Part shown: positions 57,442 through 64,000 of the stretch, piece by piece
How the letters are laid out: each line of letters starts with the position of its first letter
Position numbering within the stretch: the stretch's first letter is position 1
Notes under the pieces: model-generated
What the model was told of the DNA's origin: nothing
The model's input: the letters and a program-made list of their open reading frames with translations, nothing else
The model's database searches: none
Source of the DNA: Paenibacillus sophorae
Lineage (GTDB): Bacteria > Bacillota > Bacilli > Paenibacillales > Paenibacillaceae
Length of the DNA: 64,000 nt
Assembly (NCBI RefSeq): GCF_018966525.1
Contig: NZ_CP076607.1
Coordinates: 4,278,001-4,342,000 of the forward strand
Direction of reading: 5' to 3'
Position numbers and translations under genes: made by a program

Positions 57442-57672
57442 TTATTTTAACAGTCTTGCTCTATATCGCTTGACCATTTCATAAAGTAATGGCTCAGTGA
57501 TTAAGTGAATCATATAAGTAACCCCGCCATTAATTTCACAAAACCGATCATAGGTGCTTCGAAGAATACCCTCTTGTAATACCCCAGTTTTTCTCCATTC
57601 TTCGTTTTCATGGAAGGCCGCTTCAATTTGTTCATCAGTCAATTCGGTCATCATCTGCCCAATAGTTTTCAT
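57442..57672 (-). CDS. small helical protein, paralogue B (76 aa)
   Basis: Counterpart of 51317-51526 with MTELTDEQIEAAFHENEEWR and YMIHLITEPLLYEMVKRYRA. ATG after AAAGGAGAC. Confidence 0.75.
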   Translation of the reverse strand: MKTIGQMMTELTDEQIEAAFHENEEWRKTGVLQEGILRSTYDRFCEINGGVTYMIHLITEPLLYEMVKRYRARLLK

Positions 57673-57701
57673 TTCGTTTGTCTCCTTTTAAAATAATCTT
57701 T

Positions 57702-58103
57702 TCATCGTCCATTAAAATATTCTAAAACTTCATCTAAAGTATCCAAAGGTGTTATGTACTCTGATCCTTCAAACTTAGCCATCCACGGTTTCATAAATTT
57801 CAAATCAGCAATGGGTGTTTTGGTAATAATCTTTTTTCTCGTTTTTATTCGATCATTGTATCTTTCATCATTATCTTTAGTCATTGTGTGAGAGAAGTGA
57901 TAAAGTTTCAAAAGTTCCTCATCAGTGAAATCATCTACAATGCCGTTGATAACTACCACAGATTTGCAGTCATAGATGTTGTATAGTGACTTTGTTTTAT
58001 CTGTGTTTGATTCTTGCCAAATCCACCAGAACTGATTTAAGTCTCCATTCCACATTAACTTATCGATTAATGACTCTCTGGATACATCCATAATAACTGA
58101 CAC
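57702..58103 (-). CDS. hypothetical protein, 133 aa
   Basis: The GTG at 58103, nine bases after GGAG, is preferred because the ATG at 58112 abuts the site. Trp-rich N-terminus (MWNGDLNQFWWIWQES), basic middle. No known family. Confidence 0.7.
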   Translation of the reverse strand: MSVIMDVSRESLIDKLMWNGDLNQFWWIWQESNTDKTKSLYNIYDCKSVVVINGIVDDFTDEELLKLYHFSHTMTKDNDERYNDRIKTRKKIITKTPIADLKFMKPWMAKFEGSEYITPLDTLDEVLEYFNGR

Positions 58104-58142
58104 AACACTCATCTCCTCATGAAATATTCATTTCGTAGTCAT

Positions 58143-58325
58143 CTAAACGGTTCTTTTAATGAATTTTCCACACCAGTACCAATCACCATTATGAAGAGAA
58201 AGCGTCTCTTTAATTTGGCCGCTACACTCCCAGCCTTCTGACTCCATCTTCTTCACATGACTGTCTCTTTCTTCTTTGGAGTCATATTGAAATGTAGCAT
58301 TTGTGTATTCAGACAATATTTTCAT
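58143..58325 (-). CDS. small protein, 60 aa
   Basis: The ATG at 58325 follows GGAGGTTG. Begins MKILSEYTNATFQYDSKEER; a beta hairpin with Trp-Tyr-Trp-Cys follows. No known family. Confidence 0.75.
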   Translation of the reverse strand: MKILSEYTNATFQYDSKEERDSHVKKMESEGWECSGQIKETLSLHNGDWYWCGKFIKRTV

Positions 58326-58351
58326 TAATCTCAACCTCCGCATTGTACAAA

Positions 58352-58609
58352 TTAATTAATCTCTTTCCTTATCTCTTTCCCTTCCTTTGTTACAGCTCCC
58401 ATTCTTATGTATACATCAATATTTCGTGGAACCTTAAACTCATCTCTGTCAAACACTGGAGTAATTTCACCGTGTTCACCTGAAATCGATCCTCCTCCAA
58501 CATGAAACCATCTACCGTCATAGTCTCGAATAAACCCCCAGCGTCCAAGATAAAGAGAGTCTTTGCTTGTTATTTTAACAAGTTTACCGATTAAGTTTTC
58601 AGGCTTCAT
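58352..58609 (-). CDS. small protein, 85 aa
   Basis: ATG after GGAGGGG. IGKLVKITSKDSLYLGRWGF, then a Gly-rich loop FHVGGGSISG: a KOW/SH3-like small barrel. No known family. Confidence 0.75.
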   Translation of the reverse strand: MKPENLIGKLVKITSKDSLYLGRWGFIRDYDGRWFHVGGGSISGEHGEITPVFDRDEFKVPRNIDVYIRMGAVTKEGKEIRKEIN

Positions 58610-58623
58610 AATTCCCCTCCAAG

Positions 58624-59034
58624 CTATAAAGATTGAAAACGTTCAGTATCGATTCTTGTTAAACGTTCCTTGTTCAGATTATCGTAAATTTTCAAAAGAC
58701 GATTATCAGAAATTAGATTCCTCCCAAGTTGAAATGCTCTCGCTTCAAATTCAAATTTGTTTTCTATATATGACTTAGAATTAAACTTTTCAATTAATTC
58801 AGAGTTGTTCTTAAAGTCTAGATAGTGTCCAAATTCGTGATAAGCAATGCACATAAAAGTATCTTTTAGAAGATAGCCAAATCTTCCACTGATCCCCAGT
58901 ACTTGACCAATATTAAAGTGTATAGAATTGGATTTAGGTCTATAAACCATAGGTTTGTATAATTCCTCATCTTTCACAATCAAGCAATCAAAGTCATTGC
59001 TATTGACAATCTCGTTCAGCAAATCTTCCCACAT
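58624..59034 (-). CDS. HExxH zinc-metallopeptidase-like protein, 136 aa
   Basis: AYHEFGHYLDF gives the HExxH zinc site (His66, Glu67, His70), and FEFEARAFQLGR 30 residues later supplies a Glu in the third-ligand position, as in ImmA/IrrE-type and related small peptidases. ImmA proteins cut phage repressors to induce excision; no repressor partner is adjacent, so this role is only a possibility. ATG after AAGGAG. Confidence 0.75.
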   Translation of the reverse strand: MWEDLLNEIVNSNDFDCLIVKDEELYKPMVYRPKSNSIHFNIGQVLGISGRFGYLLKDTFMCIAYHEFGHYLDFKNNSELIEKFNSKSYIENKFEFEARAFQLGRNLISDNRLLKIYDNLNKERLTRIDTERFQSL

Positions 59035-59062
59035 ATTATTAGCTCCTTATCAAAGGATCATT

Positions 59063-59617
59063 TCACGCATTACCTTGATATTCTCCATAATACTTTTTTC
59101 TCATTTCGGCGGCAAATTCCCCAGCCTCATGGACATCCTCAAAAGTTCCAAGGATAGTATTTCTCTTGTTGATTTGTAGTTGAACAGACCACTTTTTAAG
59201 CTCTTTATTCCATGACACATTTCTATAACCAGATTTATTATTTTTATTCTTTGTTGTTCTATTCATTAAGTTTTTATCTTGTGAAGTGACTCTCAAGTTA
59301 TCTTCACAGTTATTTAACTCGTTATTATCCTCGTGGTCTACAACTTCTCCCTCCTTAATCGGTTTGATAAAATGATGCATATAAATCATTTCATATCTTG
59401 GCTTTCCATCAACAACTCCTTTATAAACGGAGCATCGCGCATAGTAAGTGTTGTTTACTTTATTCCAATATGTATGCCAAGAATGCCCCAAATCTAAAAA
59501 TTTTTGAAGATTTTTTAAATCAATGTAACACTCCATTGTCTCTTTTAGTCTGTTCTTTAAATAAATGATTACCCTATCACCATCAATAACATATTTATTA
59601 AATTTCTTTTTAGCCAT
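59063..59617 (-). CDS. HNH endonuclease with AP2 DNA-binding domain
   Basis: The HNH nuclease core is visible as YMHHFIKPIKEGEVVDHEDN then CEDNLRVTSQDKN; the C-terminal SGYRNVSWNKELKKWSVQLQ and GTFEDVHEAGEFAAEMRKKY is an AP2 domain. This is the form of free-standing phage homing endonucleases, which cut intronless or related sites and spread themselves. It sits between unrelated small genes. Confidence 0.88.
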   Translation of the reverse strand: MAKKKFNKYVIDGDRVIIYLKNRLKETMECYIDLKNLQKFLDLGHSWHTYWNKVNNTYYARCSVYKGVVDGKPRYEMIYMHHFIKPIKEGEVVDHEDNNELNNCEDNLRVTSQDKNLMNRTTKNKNNKSGYRNVSWNKELKKWSVQLQINKRNTILGTFEDVHEAGEFAAEMRKKYYGEYQGNA

Positions 59618-59670
59618 ACCCTTATTTACATTTCTCCTTTTAGATAATGTGATAAAAACATAATTTCATC

Positions 59671-59820
59671 TTAAGCAACTTCTTTCGTATGAATCATGAT
59701 AATCCCTTTATCACTCTTACACATTTCAATAAATAGCTTCATATCTCCTTCTTTTTCAAATTTGTATCGATTTACACTTAATTTACCGCAGATTTTTTCA
59801 ATAATTGATACTTCAAACAT
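59671..59820 (-). CDS. small basic protein, 49 aa
   Basis: ATG with GAGGGTGG 11 bases before. Begins MFEVSIIEKICGKLSVNRYK. First gene behind the SPBRE promoter at 59870. Confidence 0.7.
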   Translation of the reverse strand: MFEVSIIEKICGKLSVNRYKFEKEGDMKLFIEMCKSDKGIIMIHTKEVA

Positions 59821-59869
59821 TTTATGTGCCACCCTCTTGCTATGTATATTGTTCCTTTGTCTTGTATTA

Positions 59870-59918
59870 ATTATAACACATATAATTATTCATGTCTATT
59901 TATTTTTACTTTATAAAT
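59870..59918 (-). promoter_or_regulatory. promoter with consensus SPBRE element
   Basis: -35 TAGACA (59893-59898), 17-bp spacer, -10 TATAAT (59870-59875), full SPBRE copy from 59898. Reads into the genes below 59820. Confidence 0.8.
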
Positions 59919-59927
59919 CTCAAATAA

Positions 59928-59961
59928 GAAAAGTGTCGTAGATAAAATCTCAACACTTTTC
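59928..59961 (-). terminator. intrinsic terminator
   Basis: 9-bp stem GAAAAGTGT/ACACTTTTC with a 16-base loop, then TTATTTG. Ends the 60 kb transcript just before the SPBRE promoter. Confidence 0.75.
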
Positions 59962-59967
59962 AGTCTA

Positions 59968-60216
59968 TTAATATTTACTTTTAGATGAGAAATAGAATAT
60001 GCCTACTGAAACAATAATGCAAATAGCAACTAATGGGAAGCTAACAAGATGATTGAATAACCAATTTGCGAAACCTTGTTGAAGCGACATGTCTACTTGT
60101 CCACCCAAAAACTCTTGCTTTTCAGGAGTTGTTACTTTTAATCCGTAGATGATCAAGCAAATTAATGGATAAACCAAAGCCAATGCTCCCAGTGCAATCT
60201 TCTGATCACGTTTCAT
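59968..60216 (-). CDS. two-span membrane protein, 82 aa
   Basis: The ATG at 60216 follows AGGAGGG. Two hydrophobic helices (IALGALALVYPLICLIIYGL and VSFPLVAICIIVSVGIFYF) and a basic tail. The CTATATATAG copy at 60267-60276 lies upstream. Confidence 0.75.
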   Translation of the reverse strand: MKRDQKIALGALALVYPLICLIIYGLKVTTPEKQEFLGGQVDMSLQQGFANWLFNHLVSFPLVAICIIVSVGIFYFSSKSKY

Positions 60217-60325
60217 ATTCACCCTCCTTTCATCTATATATTGTATTGCTCGAATCAATCATAACACTATATATAGATTTTGGAAATATTTTTAATTATG
60301 ACTAAAGGAAATTAATCTTTCACCG

Positions 60326-60349
60326 AAAAGAGTAGCCCTTCGGCTACTC
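60326..60349 (-). terminator. intrinsic terminator
   Basis: 8-bp stem GAGTAGCC/GGCTACTC with a 4-base loop, then TTTT on the minus strand; the 72-aa gene's TAG lies in the stem. Confidence 0.85.
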
Positions 60350-60562
60350 CTCTTTTATCATCTTGTTCCAAGCGTCTTCAACAGCTTCGGCTTGAGTCAT
60401 AAAAGAGTCAGATACAGATCTCTTTTTAGTCTCAAAATCTTCAAGATAACACTTAAACATTCCAACGGTTTTTAGAAATACTATGTACTCACGTCCATCC
60501 AATTCCATTATTGAAATCTGTACCTTGTTATTGTGTATTTGAGAATCGTTTATCATCAACAT
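60344..60562 (-). CDS. small protein, 72 aa
   Basis: ATG after AAGGAGTG. Begins MLMINDSQIHNNKVQISIME; beta-rich, then an acidic helix. No known family. Confidence 0.75.
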   Translation of the reverse strand: MLMINDSQIHNNKVQISIMELDGREYIVFLKTVGMFKCYLEDFETKKRSVSDSFMTQAEAVEDAWNKMIKEE

Positions 60563-60642
60563 ATGATCACTCCTTAATACAATTATATTTTAATATATCA
60601 TGAATACAGTGTTAAATGAAACATCTTAATAAACTCAGACTT

Positions 60643-60852
60643 TCATGCTAATTCAATTTGAAGAACATACATATCTGGTTCCATACCACTTTCATTTTTG
60701 CCACTATGATTTATGAATCTAGAAACAACTTTGAATTTTACGATGCTCATTTTAAAAGTCAATAATACAAAGTCTCCTGTAGCTGGAATGTTCTTAGCTG
60801 TCACTAGTTGAAATAGATCAAGCGAATCACATGCATAGATAAACTTGTTCAT
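60643..60852 (-). CDS. small protein, 69 aa
   Basis: ATG after AAAAGGAG. ATGDFVLLTFKMSIVKFKVV, a barrel-like pattern. No known family. Confidence 0.75.
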   Translation of the reverse strand: MNKFIYACDSLDLFQLVTAKNIPATGDFVLLTFKMSIVKFKVVSRFINHSGKNESGMEPDMYVLQIELA

Positions 60853-60880
60853 GCTATTTCTCCTTTTTATCTGACTAAAA

Positions 60881-61060
60881 TCATTCTTTTATGTTAAGCT
60901 CATCTTGACTTACCCATATTCTATTCCCATCATCACCCGTAATAAGATATTGCATTCTTTGCTCAATAATCTCGTATTTGTCTCCAGCAGGAAAGTATCC
61001 AATATAATTTTCCTGACTTACTTTAAGAATCGCGCTCTTTCCAATTTTCATAACTTTCAT
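60881..61060 (-). CDS. small protein, 59 aa
   Basis: ATG after AGGAGG. Begins MKVMKIGKSAILKVSQENYI; short beta-rich domain ending IWVSQDELNIKE. No known family. Confidence 0.75.
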   Translation of the reverse strand: MKVMKIGKSAILKVSQENYIGYFPAGDKYEIIEQRMQYLITGDDGNRIWVSQDELNIKE

Positions 61061-61114
61061 AAAAATTCCTCCTGTTTTTGTATTTTAATTTTAACGGAAT
61101 TCGTTTCATCTAGA

Positions 61115-61279
61115 CTAATGCCTTGCCATATCCCTAAAAACCGCTGCAATATCCTCATCATTAATGATCCCTATACTTCCATCAGATTGCAGAATTATTG
61201 CTTGTTTCTGATTTGGATCGTAACCTAAACCGTATCGCTCTGCTGCGGCTTTAATAATTTGTTGAATATCCTTCTCCAT
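61115..61279 (-). CDS. small protein, 54 aa
   Basis: ATG after GGAGTGATTAG. Begins MEKDIQQIIKAAAERYGLGY; ends in an acidic helix. No known family. Confidence 0.75.
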   Translation of the reverse strand: MEKDIQQIIKAAAERYGLGYDPNQKQAIILQSDGSIGIINDEDIAAVFRDMARH

Positions 61280-61322
61280 TCTAATCACTCCATTATAATA
61301 TGCATTTCTATTTGTTTAAAAT

Positions 61323-61493
61323 TCAACTTTCATGAGGCCTGGCTTCATCATTGTTAGTATACATCTTATTAATCATATCGCTTAATCTATTTATAATTCC
61401 TGAGTCCCTGCCTGTTACAGTCTCGATTCCCATAATATAAAACGCCGTATCGTGCAAAAGATCTGTTAACTTCATTTTCAATTCTTCATCCAT
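61323..61493 (-). CDS. small helical protein, 56 aa
   Basis: The ATG at 61493 follows AAAGGAG. Begins MDEELKMKLTDLLHDTAFYI. No known family. Confidence 0.75.
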   Translation of the reverse strand: MDEELKMKLTDLLHDTAFYIMGIETVTGRDSGIINRLSDMINKMYTNNDEARPHES

Positions 61494-61521
61494 ATAAGTC
61501 TCTCCTTTTAAAATAACTGTT

Positions 61522-61698
61522 TCATTCAAATGTATTTACAGTTTTGCTTATACATCTAACGAACAAATTGCTGCCCTCTCTTTTATAAACGAAATAGCTT
61601 TTATTTTTAAATACAATGCAGTCACTTTCATAAATTTGAATATTCGACTTTACAGTAAATTCTTCTTCATCGTGGATCAATACTTTGTAGTTATTCAT
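61522..61698 (-). CDS. small protein, 58 aa
   Basis: ATG after GGAGAG. Begins MNNYKVLIHDEEEFTVKSNI; beta-rich with two cysteines. No known family. Confidence 0.75.
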   Translation of the reverse strand: MNNYKVLIHDEEEFTVKSNIQIYESDCIVFKNKSYFVYKREGSNLFVRCISKTVNTFE

Positions 61699-61742
61699 AA
61701 TAACTCTCCTTTTCTTTGTAAAATCCTGCTTTCTTGGAATTA

Positions 61743-61901
61743 TTAGTTATTATCAAGATCAACTAAATGTTCCCATGCATACGGTGTAATACAGGTCGCT
61801 TCTTCCTCGTTATAGCAGACTATATCTTTGCCGAATTTATAGTGTGATTCTTTCTTTGTATCAATCTCTTTCCCACAGTAAGCACATTTAACTTTTGCCA
61901 T
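61743..61901 (-). CDS. small zinc-ribbon-like protein, 52 aa
   Basis: ATG after GGAGGCG. CAYCGKEID near the start and two later cysteines (DIVCYNEEEATC) form a possible zinc site. Confidence 0.75.
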   Translation of the reverse strand: MAKVKCAYCGKEIDTKKESHYKFGKDIVCYNEEEATCITPYAWEHLVDLDNN

Positions 61902-61933
61902 TTTATACGCCTCCTCTTAAAATACTGTTTTGA

Positions 61934-62119
61934 TTAAGAAACTGATTTTAATTGACCAATCGAAAACCTAGCTGTTTTACCTACCGATTTATCTCCCTTA
62001 ATCATTTCAGTTATTTTCACATCCACTTTTGCTGATTTAAATAGGTGTCCAACAACACATCCTTTATAATGCTGTCTTGACGTTTCAATTTCTACTGTCA
62101 TTCCTACCATTGATTTCAT
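61934..62119 (-). CDS. small basic protein, 61 aa
   Basis: ATG after GGAGGATT. Begins MKSMVGMTVEIETSRQHYKG; barrel-like pattern. First gene behind the SPBRE promoter at 62216. Confidence 0.75.
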   Translation of the reverse strand: MKSMVGMTVEIETSRQHYKGCVVGHLFKSAKVDVKITEMIKGDKSVGKTARFSIGQLKSVS

Positions 62120-62215
62120 TTTAAATAATCCTCCACTATTTCAATTTCGTTTCAGCATGAAATCGTTGTTTCCTTAAGAATTTTAATATGTTTTTCGTTA
62201 TTTTTTCTTAATAAT

Positions 62216-62264
62216 ATTAAATCACCAAATCATTAATTAGTCCATTTATTTTCACTTTATAAAT
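62216..62264 (-). promoter_or_regulatory. promoter with SPBRE element
   Basis: -35 TGGACT (62239-62244), 17-bp spacer, -10 TTTAAT (62216-62221), SPBRE copy ATTTATTTTCACTTTATAAA from 62244, one change from consensus. Confidence 0.7.
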
Positions 62265-62455
62265 TCTTGGCTTGATCTCTCTGTACCATCTTTTATCTTC
62301 TGTCGTTTCCTATATTGTATAGTAAATACATTGATTCCCTGATCATATTGGCACTTATAACAAGTTGTGGGAAGCCCTCGACATTCACAGTAATGTGCTG
62401 CTGCTTGTGTTGTGGGGCTTCCACAATGATAACAGATGGGCTTATTATAGGGCAT
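62252..62455 (-). CDS. small zinc-ribbon protein, 67 aa
   Basis: CYHCG, CECRG and CYKCQ give six cysteines in 30 residues, enough for one or two zinc sites. ATG after AATGAGG. Basic tail. Confidence 0.75.
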   Translation of the reverse strand: MPYNKPICYHCGSPTTQAAAHYCECRGLPTTCYKCQYDQGINVFTIQYRKRQKIKDGTERSSQEFIK

Positions 62456-62515
62456 TTATCATCCTCATTATAATGGTAAAACAGCTATACTGTTTTAATC
62501 CACTTCACCATAATA

Positions 62516-63529
62516 TTATTTGATACTTACACAGCCATGCTTATCAGTGATAAACCTTATTCCCTCTTCCAATTCCTTATTTTTAGTTCCGGTTGATTCA
62601 TCTGTGAGAAGAATTCTTCGTAAGGAATTTAAATCATTTATAAGTACTTGATTATCTTTTTTATATTTTTCCAACAATTTATTTTTTCTTTTAATTAATC
62701 CTTCTTGTTCAATAATGGTGATTCTATTATTATTGACTTCCACCTCAAGACGGTTAACTTTTCCGTTTAATTCACTAACAATATTAAGTTGTTTAGAAAT
62801 ATTGCTTAATTTATCATTAATGCTAATAAGCTCATCTTTATTTGATTCATAATTTTTGAAATTACCGTGGAAGCATTCATTATTTTCCTGCTGAAGCATT
62901 AAACCATTCTCAACAATGAATTGGTTCAGTGAGCCATGTCTCTTGGTAATATAATGAACTTTTTGATATACATTATTTGGATTTCTATTCAACTCTTTTG
63001 CTGCATTTTTTATCGCAGCCATTTTATTAATTCCAGTGTTTTCCTGGATATTCAATATTTTATTTAATAAGACTAAATCGGAATCTGCCCAAGCACCAGT
63101 AACAACCTCCTTTGACTCTTGAGAAGATTGCTCTTCAATATTTAATAAATAGTTTCTAACCTTGACTGAAACTTCACTATCTCGTAAAAGCATACCGATA
63201 CGTAAAATTGCACGTTTGGGCAATAATTTCACTACAAATTGCGAATTCGGTAGGGCTTTCTTCAACTTGAAGAAAGCTTCATCCTTACTGGTAATCGTAT
63301 TTACACCATCACTTTCAAATTCATTTTTATGGCGGTTTAGAATAGTTGCAATAGTTTTATAATCAACCTCATAAAACTCTGCTGCCATTTTGACTGTCAT
63401 ATGTTCTTCATCGGGTAACAAACTTAACATCTTGACTTTTGATAAAACCCCTATTTTCTCTATGTATTGATCCCTAATACTTTTATCTTCAACAAAATTT
63501 TGCTCTACTAAACTCAATACTGCTCCCAT
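62516..63529 (-). CDS. phage regulatory DNA-binding protein, 337 aa
   Basis: The N-terminal DEEHMTVKMAAEFYEVDYKT then ATILNRHKNEFESDGVNTIT, with later LPKRAILRIGMLLRDSEVSV and VRNYLLNIEEQS, is the domain found at the N-terminus of several phage antirepressor and regulatory proteins. A central helical domain (INKMAAIKNAAKELNRNPNN looks like a second HTH) and a long C-terminal coiled coil follow. ATG after AGGAG. Likely a DNA-binding switch protein, transcribed with the HTH gene upstream. Confidence 0.75.
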   Translation of the reverse strand: MGAVLSLVEQNFVEDKSIRDQYIEKIGVLSKVKMLSLLPDEEHMTVKMAAEFYEVDYKTIATILNRHKNEFESDGVNTITSKDEAFFKLKKALPNSQFVVKLLPKRAILRIGMLLRDSEVSVKVRNYLLNIEEQSSQESKEVVTGAWADSDLVLLNKILNIQENTGINKMAAIKNAAKELNRNPNNVYQKVHYITKRHGSLNQFIVENGLMLQQENNECFHGNFKNYESNKDELISINDKLSNISKQLNIVSELNGKVNRLEVEVNNNRITIIEQEGLIKRKNKLLEKYKKDNQVLINDLNSLRRILLTDESTGTKNKELEEGIRFITDKHGCVSIK

Positions 63530-63553
63530 TATTGTTTATCTCCTTTTATGTAT

Positions 63554-63733
63554 TTAATTGTTATAAGATTCGATTAATGCTTCAAGTTTTGCAATCTGTG
63601 GCTTTTGTAAAGGCTGTTTGTTGTGAATGAACATCGAAAACAATGAATTTGATATATTTAATTTGTTTGCAATGAATGTTTTTTTAATACCTTTATCTTG
63701 TATTAATATTAAGGTTCTCTCTCTTAGTGTCAT
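63554..63733 (-). CDS. small Cro-like HTH protein, 59 aa
   Basis: The ATG at 63733 follows GAAGGA. KGIKKTFIANKLNISNSLFS, then PQIAKLEALIE, a minimal helix-turn-helix. It precedes the 337-aa regulator and follows an SPBRE-like element. Confidence 0.8.
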   Translation of the reverse strand: MTLRERTLILIQDKGIKKTFIANKLNISNSLFSMFIHNKQPLQKPQIAKLEALIESYNN

Positions 63734-63804
63734 ACATCCTTCTCCATTCAAATAAATTTCAATAGCTATTTAAAAAAATATTCGTTTATTTACGTCTAAA
63801 TATA

Positions 63805-63823
63805 GCTATTTTTACTTTTATTC
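63805..63823 (-). promoter_or_regulatory. SPBRE-like element
   Basis: GCTATTTTTACTTTTATTC, an imperfect copy upstream of the HTH gene at 63733. A TAGACG -35-like hexamer follows but no strong -10. Confidence 0.45.
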
Positions 63824-63946
63824 AATTATTACGAAAGTAACATTTCATGCAATGAATATATGATATTTGGAAAGCTGTAAGAAAAGTAATGTAGAACCAA
63901 TATCATGAGTGAATAGAAAGAAAAATTCTGCTTATTCTACCGATTC

Positions 63947-64000
63947 TTAATCATATATTTTTAACTGTCTTTGTAAATATGGTGTTAATTTAAACGGGAT
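63947..64000 (-). CDS. possible C-terminal tail of a gene entering the window
   Basis: An open frame from the window edge reads IPFKLTPYLQRQLKIYD and then a TAA at 63947. Too short to identify. The 110 bases between it and the boundary element at 63833 hold no gene. Confidence 0.25.
   Translation of the reverse strand: MPFKLTPYLQRQLKIYD

Larger units (their letters stand above)
5113..63846 (-). repeat. dispersed gene-boundary element, RAAA-N6-TTTY (about 50 copies)
   Basis: A short element recurs just after the stop codons of the small minus-strand genes. On either strand its core reads (G/A)AAA, six free bases, TTT(C/T). On the minus strand it usually continues AYNARGAAA into the next ribosome site. 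Clear copies: 5113-5126, 8498-8511, 9967-9980, 12941-12954, 13777-13790, 18813-18826, 20109-20122, 26190-26203, 29341-29354, 30999-31012, 32760-32773, 44952-44965, 47867-47880, 50920-50933, 51551-51564, 56481-56494, 57425-57438, 57690-57703, 58121-58134, 59051-59064, 60877-60890, 61510-61523, 61720-61733, 63833-63846. Copies at 30999, 44952 and 50920 follow the last gene of a run, with no minus-strand start just downstream, so the element belongs to gene ends. The range given only spans the family. Confidence 0.7.

Noticed and set aside
1..64000. Arbitrium receptor and peptide genes (aimR/aimP)
   Set aside because: Looked for because of the SPbeta-like repressor; no TPR-type receptor of about 380 residues was found in the window.
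1..64000. CRISPR array
   Set aside because: The repeated elements (SPBRE, boundary element) are short, AT-rich and irregularly spaced between genes, without spacers of uniform length.
1..64000. tRNA or rRNA genes
   Set aside because: No cloverleaf-like GC-rich segments or rRNA-like sequence were noticed by eye; a tRNAscan run would settle it.

Overview
The window looks like the early/regulatory part of a large temperate phage or prophage of the SPbeta type, from a low-GC Bacillales host. The evidence is: (1) about 120 small genes, nearly all on the minus strand, mostly 40-130 residues, each with a strong AGGAGG-type ribosome site; (2) an SPbeta-style repressor region (MrpR/YopR-like integrase-fold protein preceded by a YopQ-like protein); (3) a UvrX/YolD pair behind Bacillus-type LexA boxes; (4) an ATP-dependent DNA ligase, single-strand-binding proteins, a RecA-like ATPase, a Gp157-family protein, a 3D-domain wall protein and an RsfA-type sporulation regulator. 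No capsid, tail, terminase, tRNA, rRNA or CRISPR array was seen. No gene-free stretch exceeds about 270 bases. The exact host genus cannot be decided from the sequence alone.

Layout. 1-3.5 kb: end of a DNA ligase, then a PAPS/APS-reductase-like protein, a nucleoside-deoxyribosyltransferase-like protein and an RlmN-like radical-SAM protein. 3.5-14 kb: many small unknown genes. 14.1-16.2 kb: SOS-regulated uvrX-yolD operon. 16.3-34 kb: small genes with a DprA-like protein, a Hanks-type protein kinase, Gp157, an ORF6N antirepressor-like protein, two nucleotidyltransferase-fold proteins, a guanylate-kinase-like protein and a 3D-domain protein. 34.5-38.2 kb: replication/recombination block (RecA-like ATPase, SSB, second OB-fold protein). 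39.2-44.8 kb: regulatory heart, namely a DGQHR-type protein, the MrpR-like repressor and an agr-type quorum-sensing operon. 45-64 kb: more small genes with a glycosyltransferase, an orphan MazF-like toxin, an RsfA-like regulator, a DUF262 protein, a second LytTR regulator, an HExxH protein and an HNH-AP2 endonuclease.

The most striking system is at 39.28-41.12 kb: a complete miniature agr circuit. It consists of a six-helix AgrC-like sensor that lacks its histidine-kinase half, AgrB with its catalytic His and Cys, a 41-residue AgrD that predicts a serine-lactone autoinducer, and a LytTR DNA-binding protein without a receiver domain. The operon promoter carries an inverted copy of the same 20-bp element (consensus ATTTATTTTTACTTTATAAA) that sits upstream of several other phage promoters and is probably the MrpR operator. 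I infer that this phage couples lysogeny control to an agr-type peptide signal; no arbitrium receptor was seen here.

A second unexplained feature is a short boundary element, RAAA-N6-TTTY, found at the 3' end of about 50 small genes and absent around most core genes. It may mark the cassettes from which the small-gene region is built, or be a site for transcription or RNA processing.
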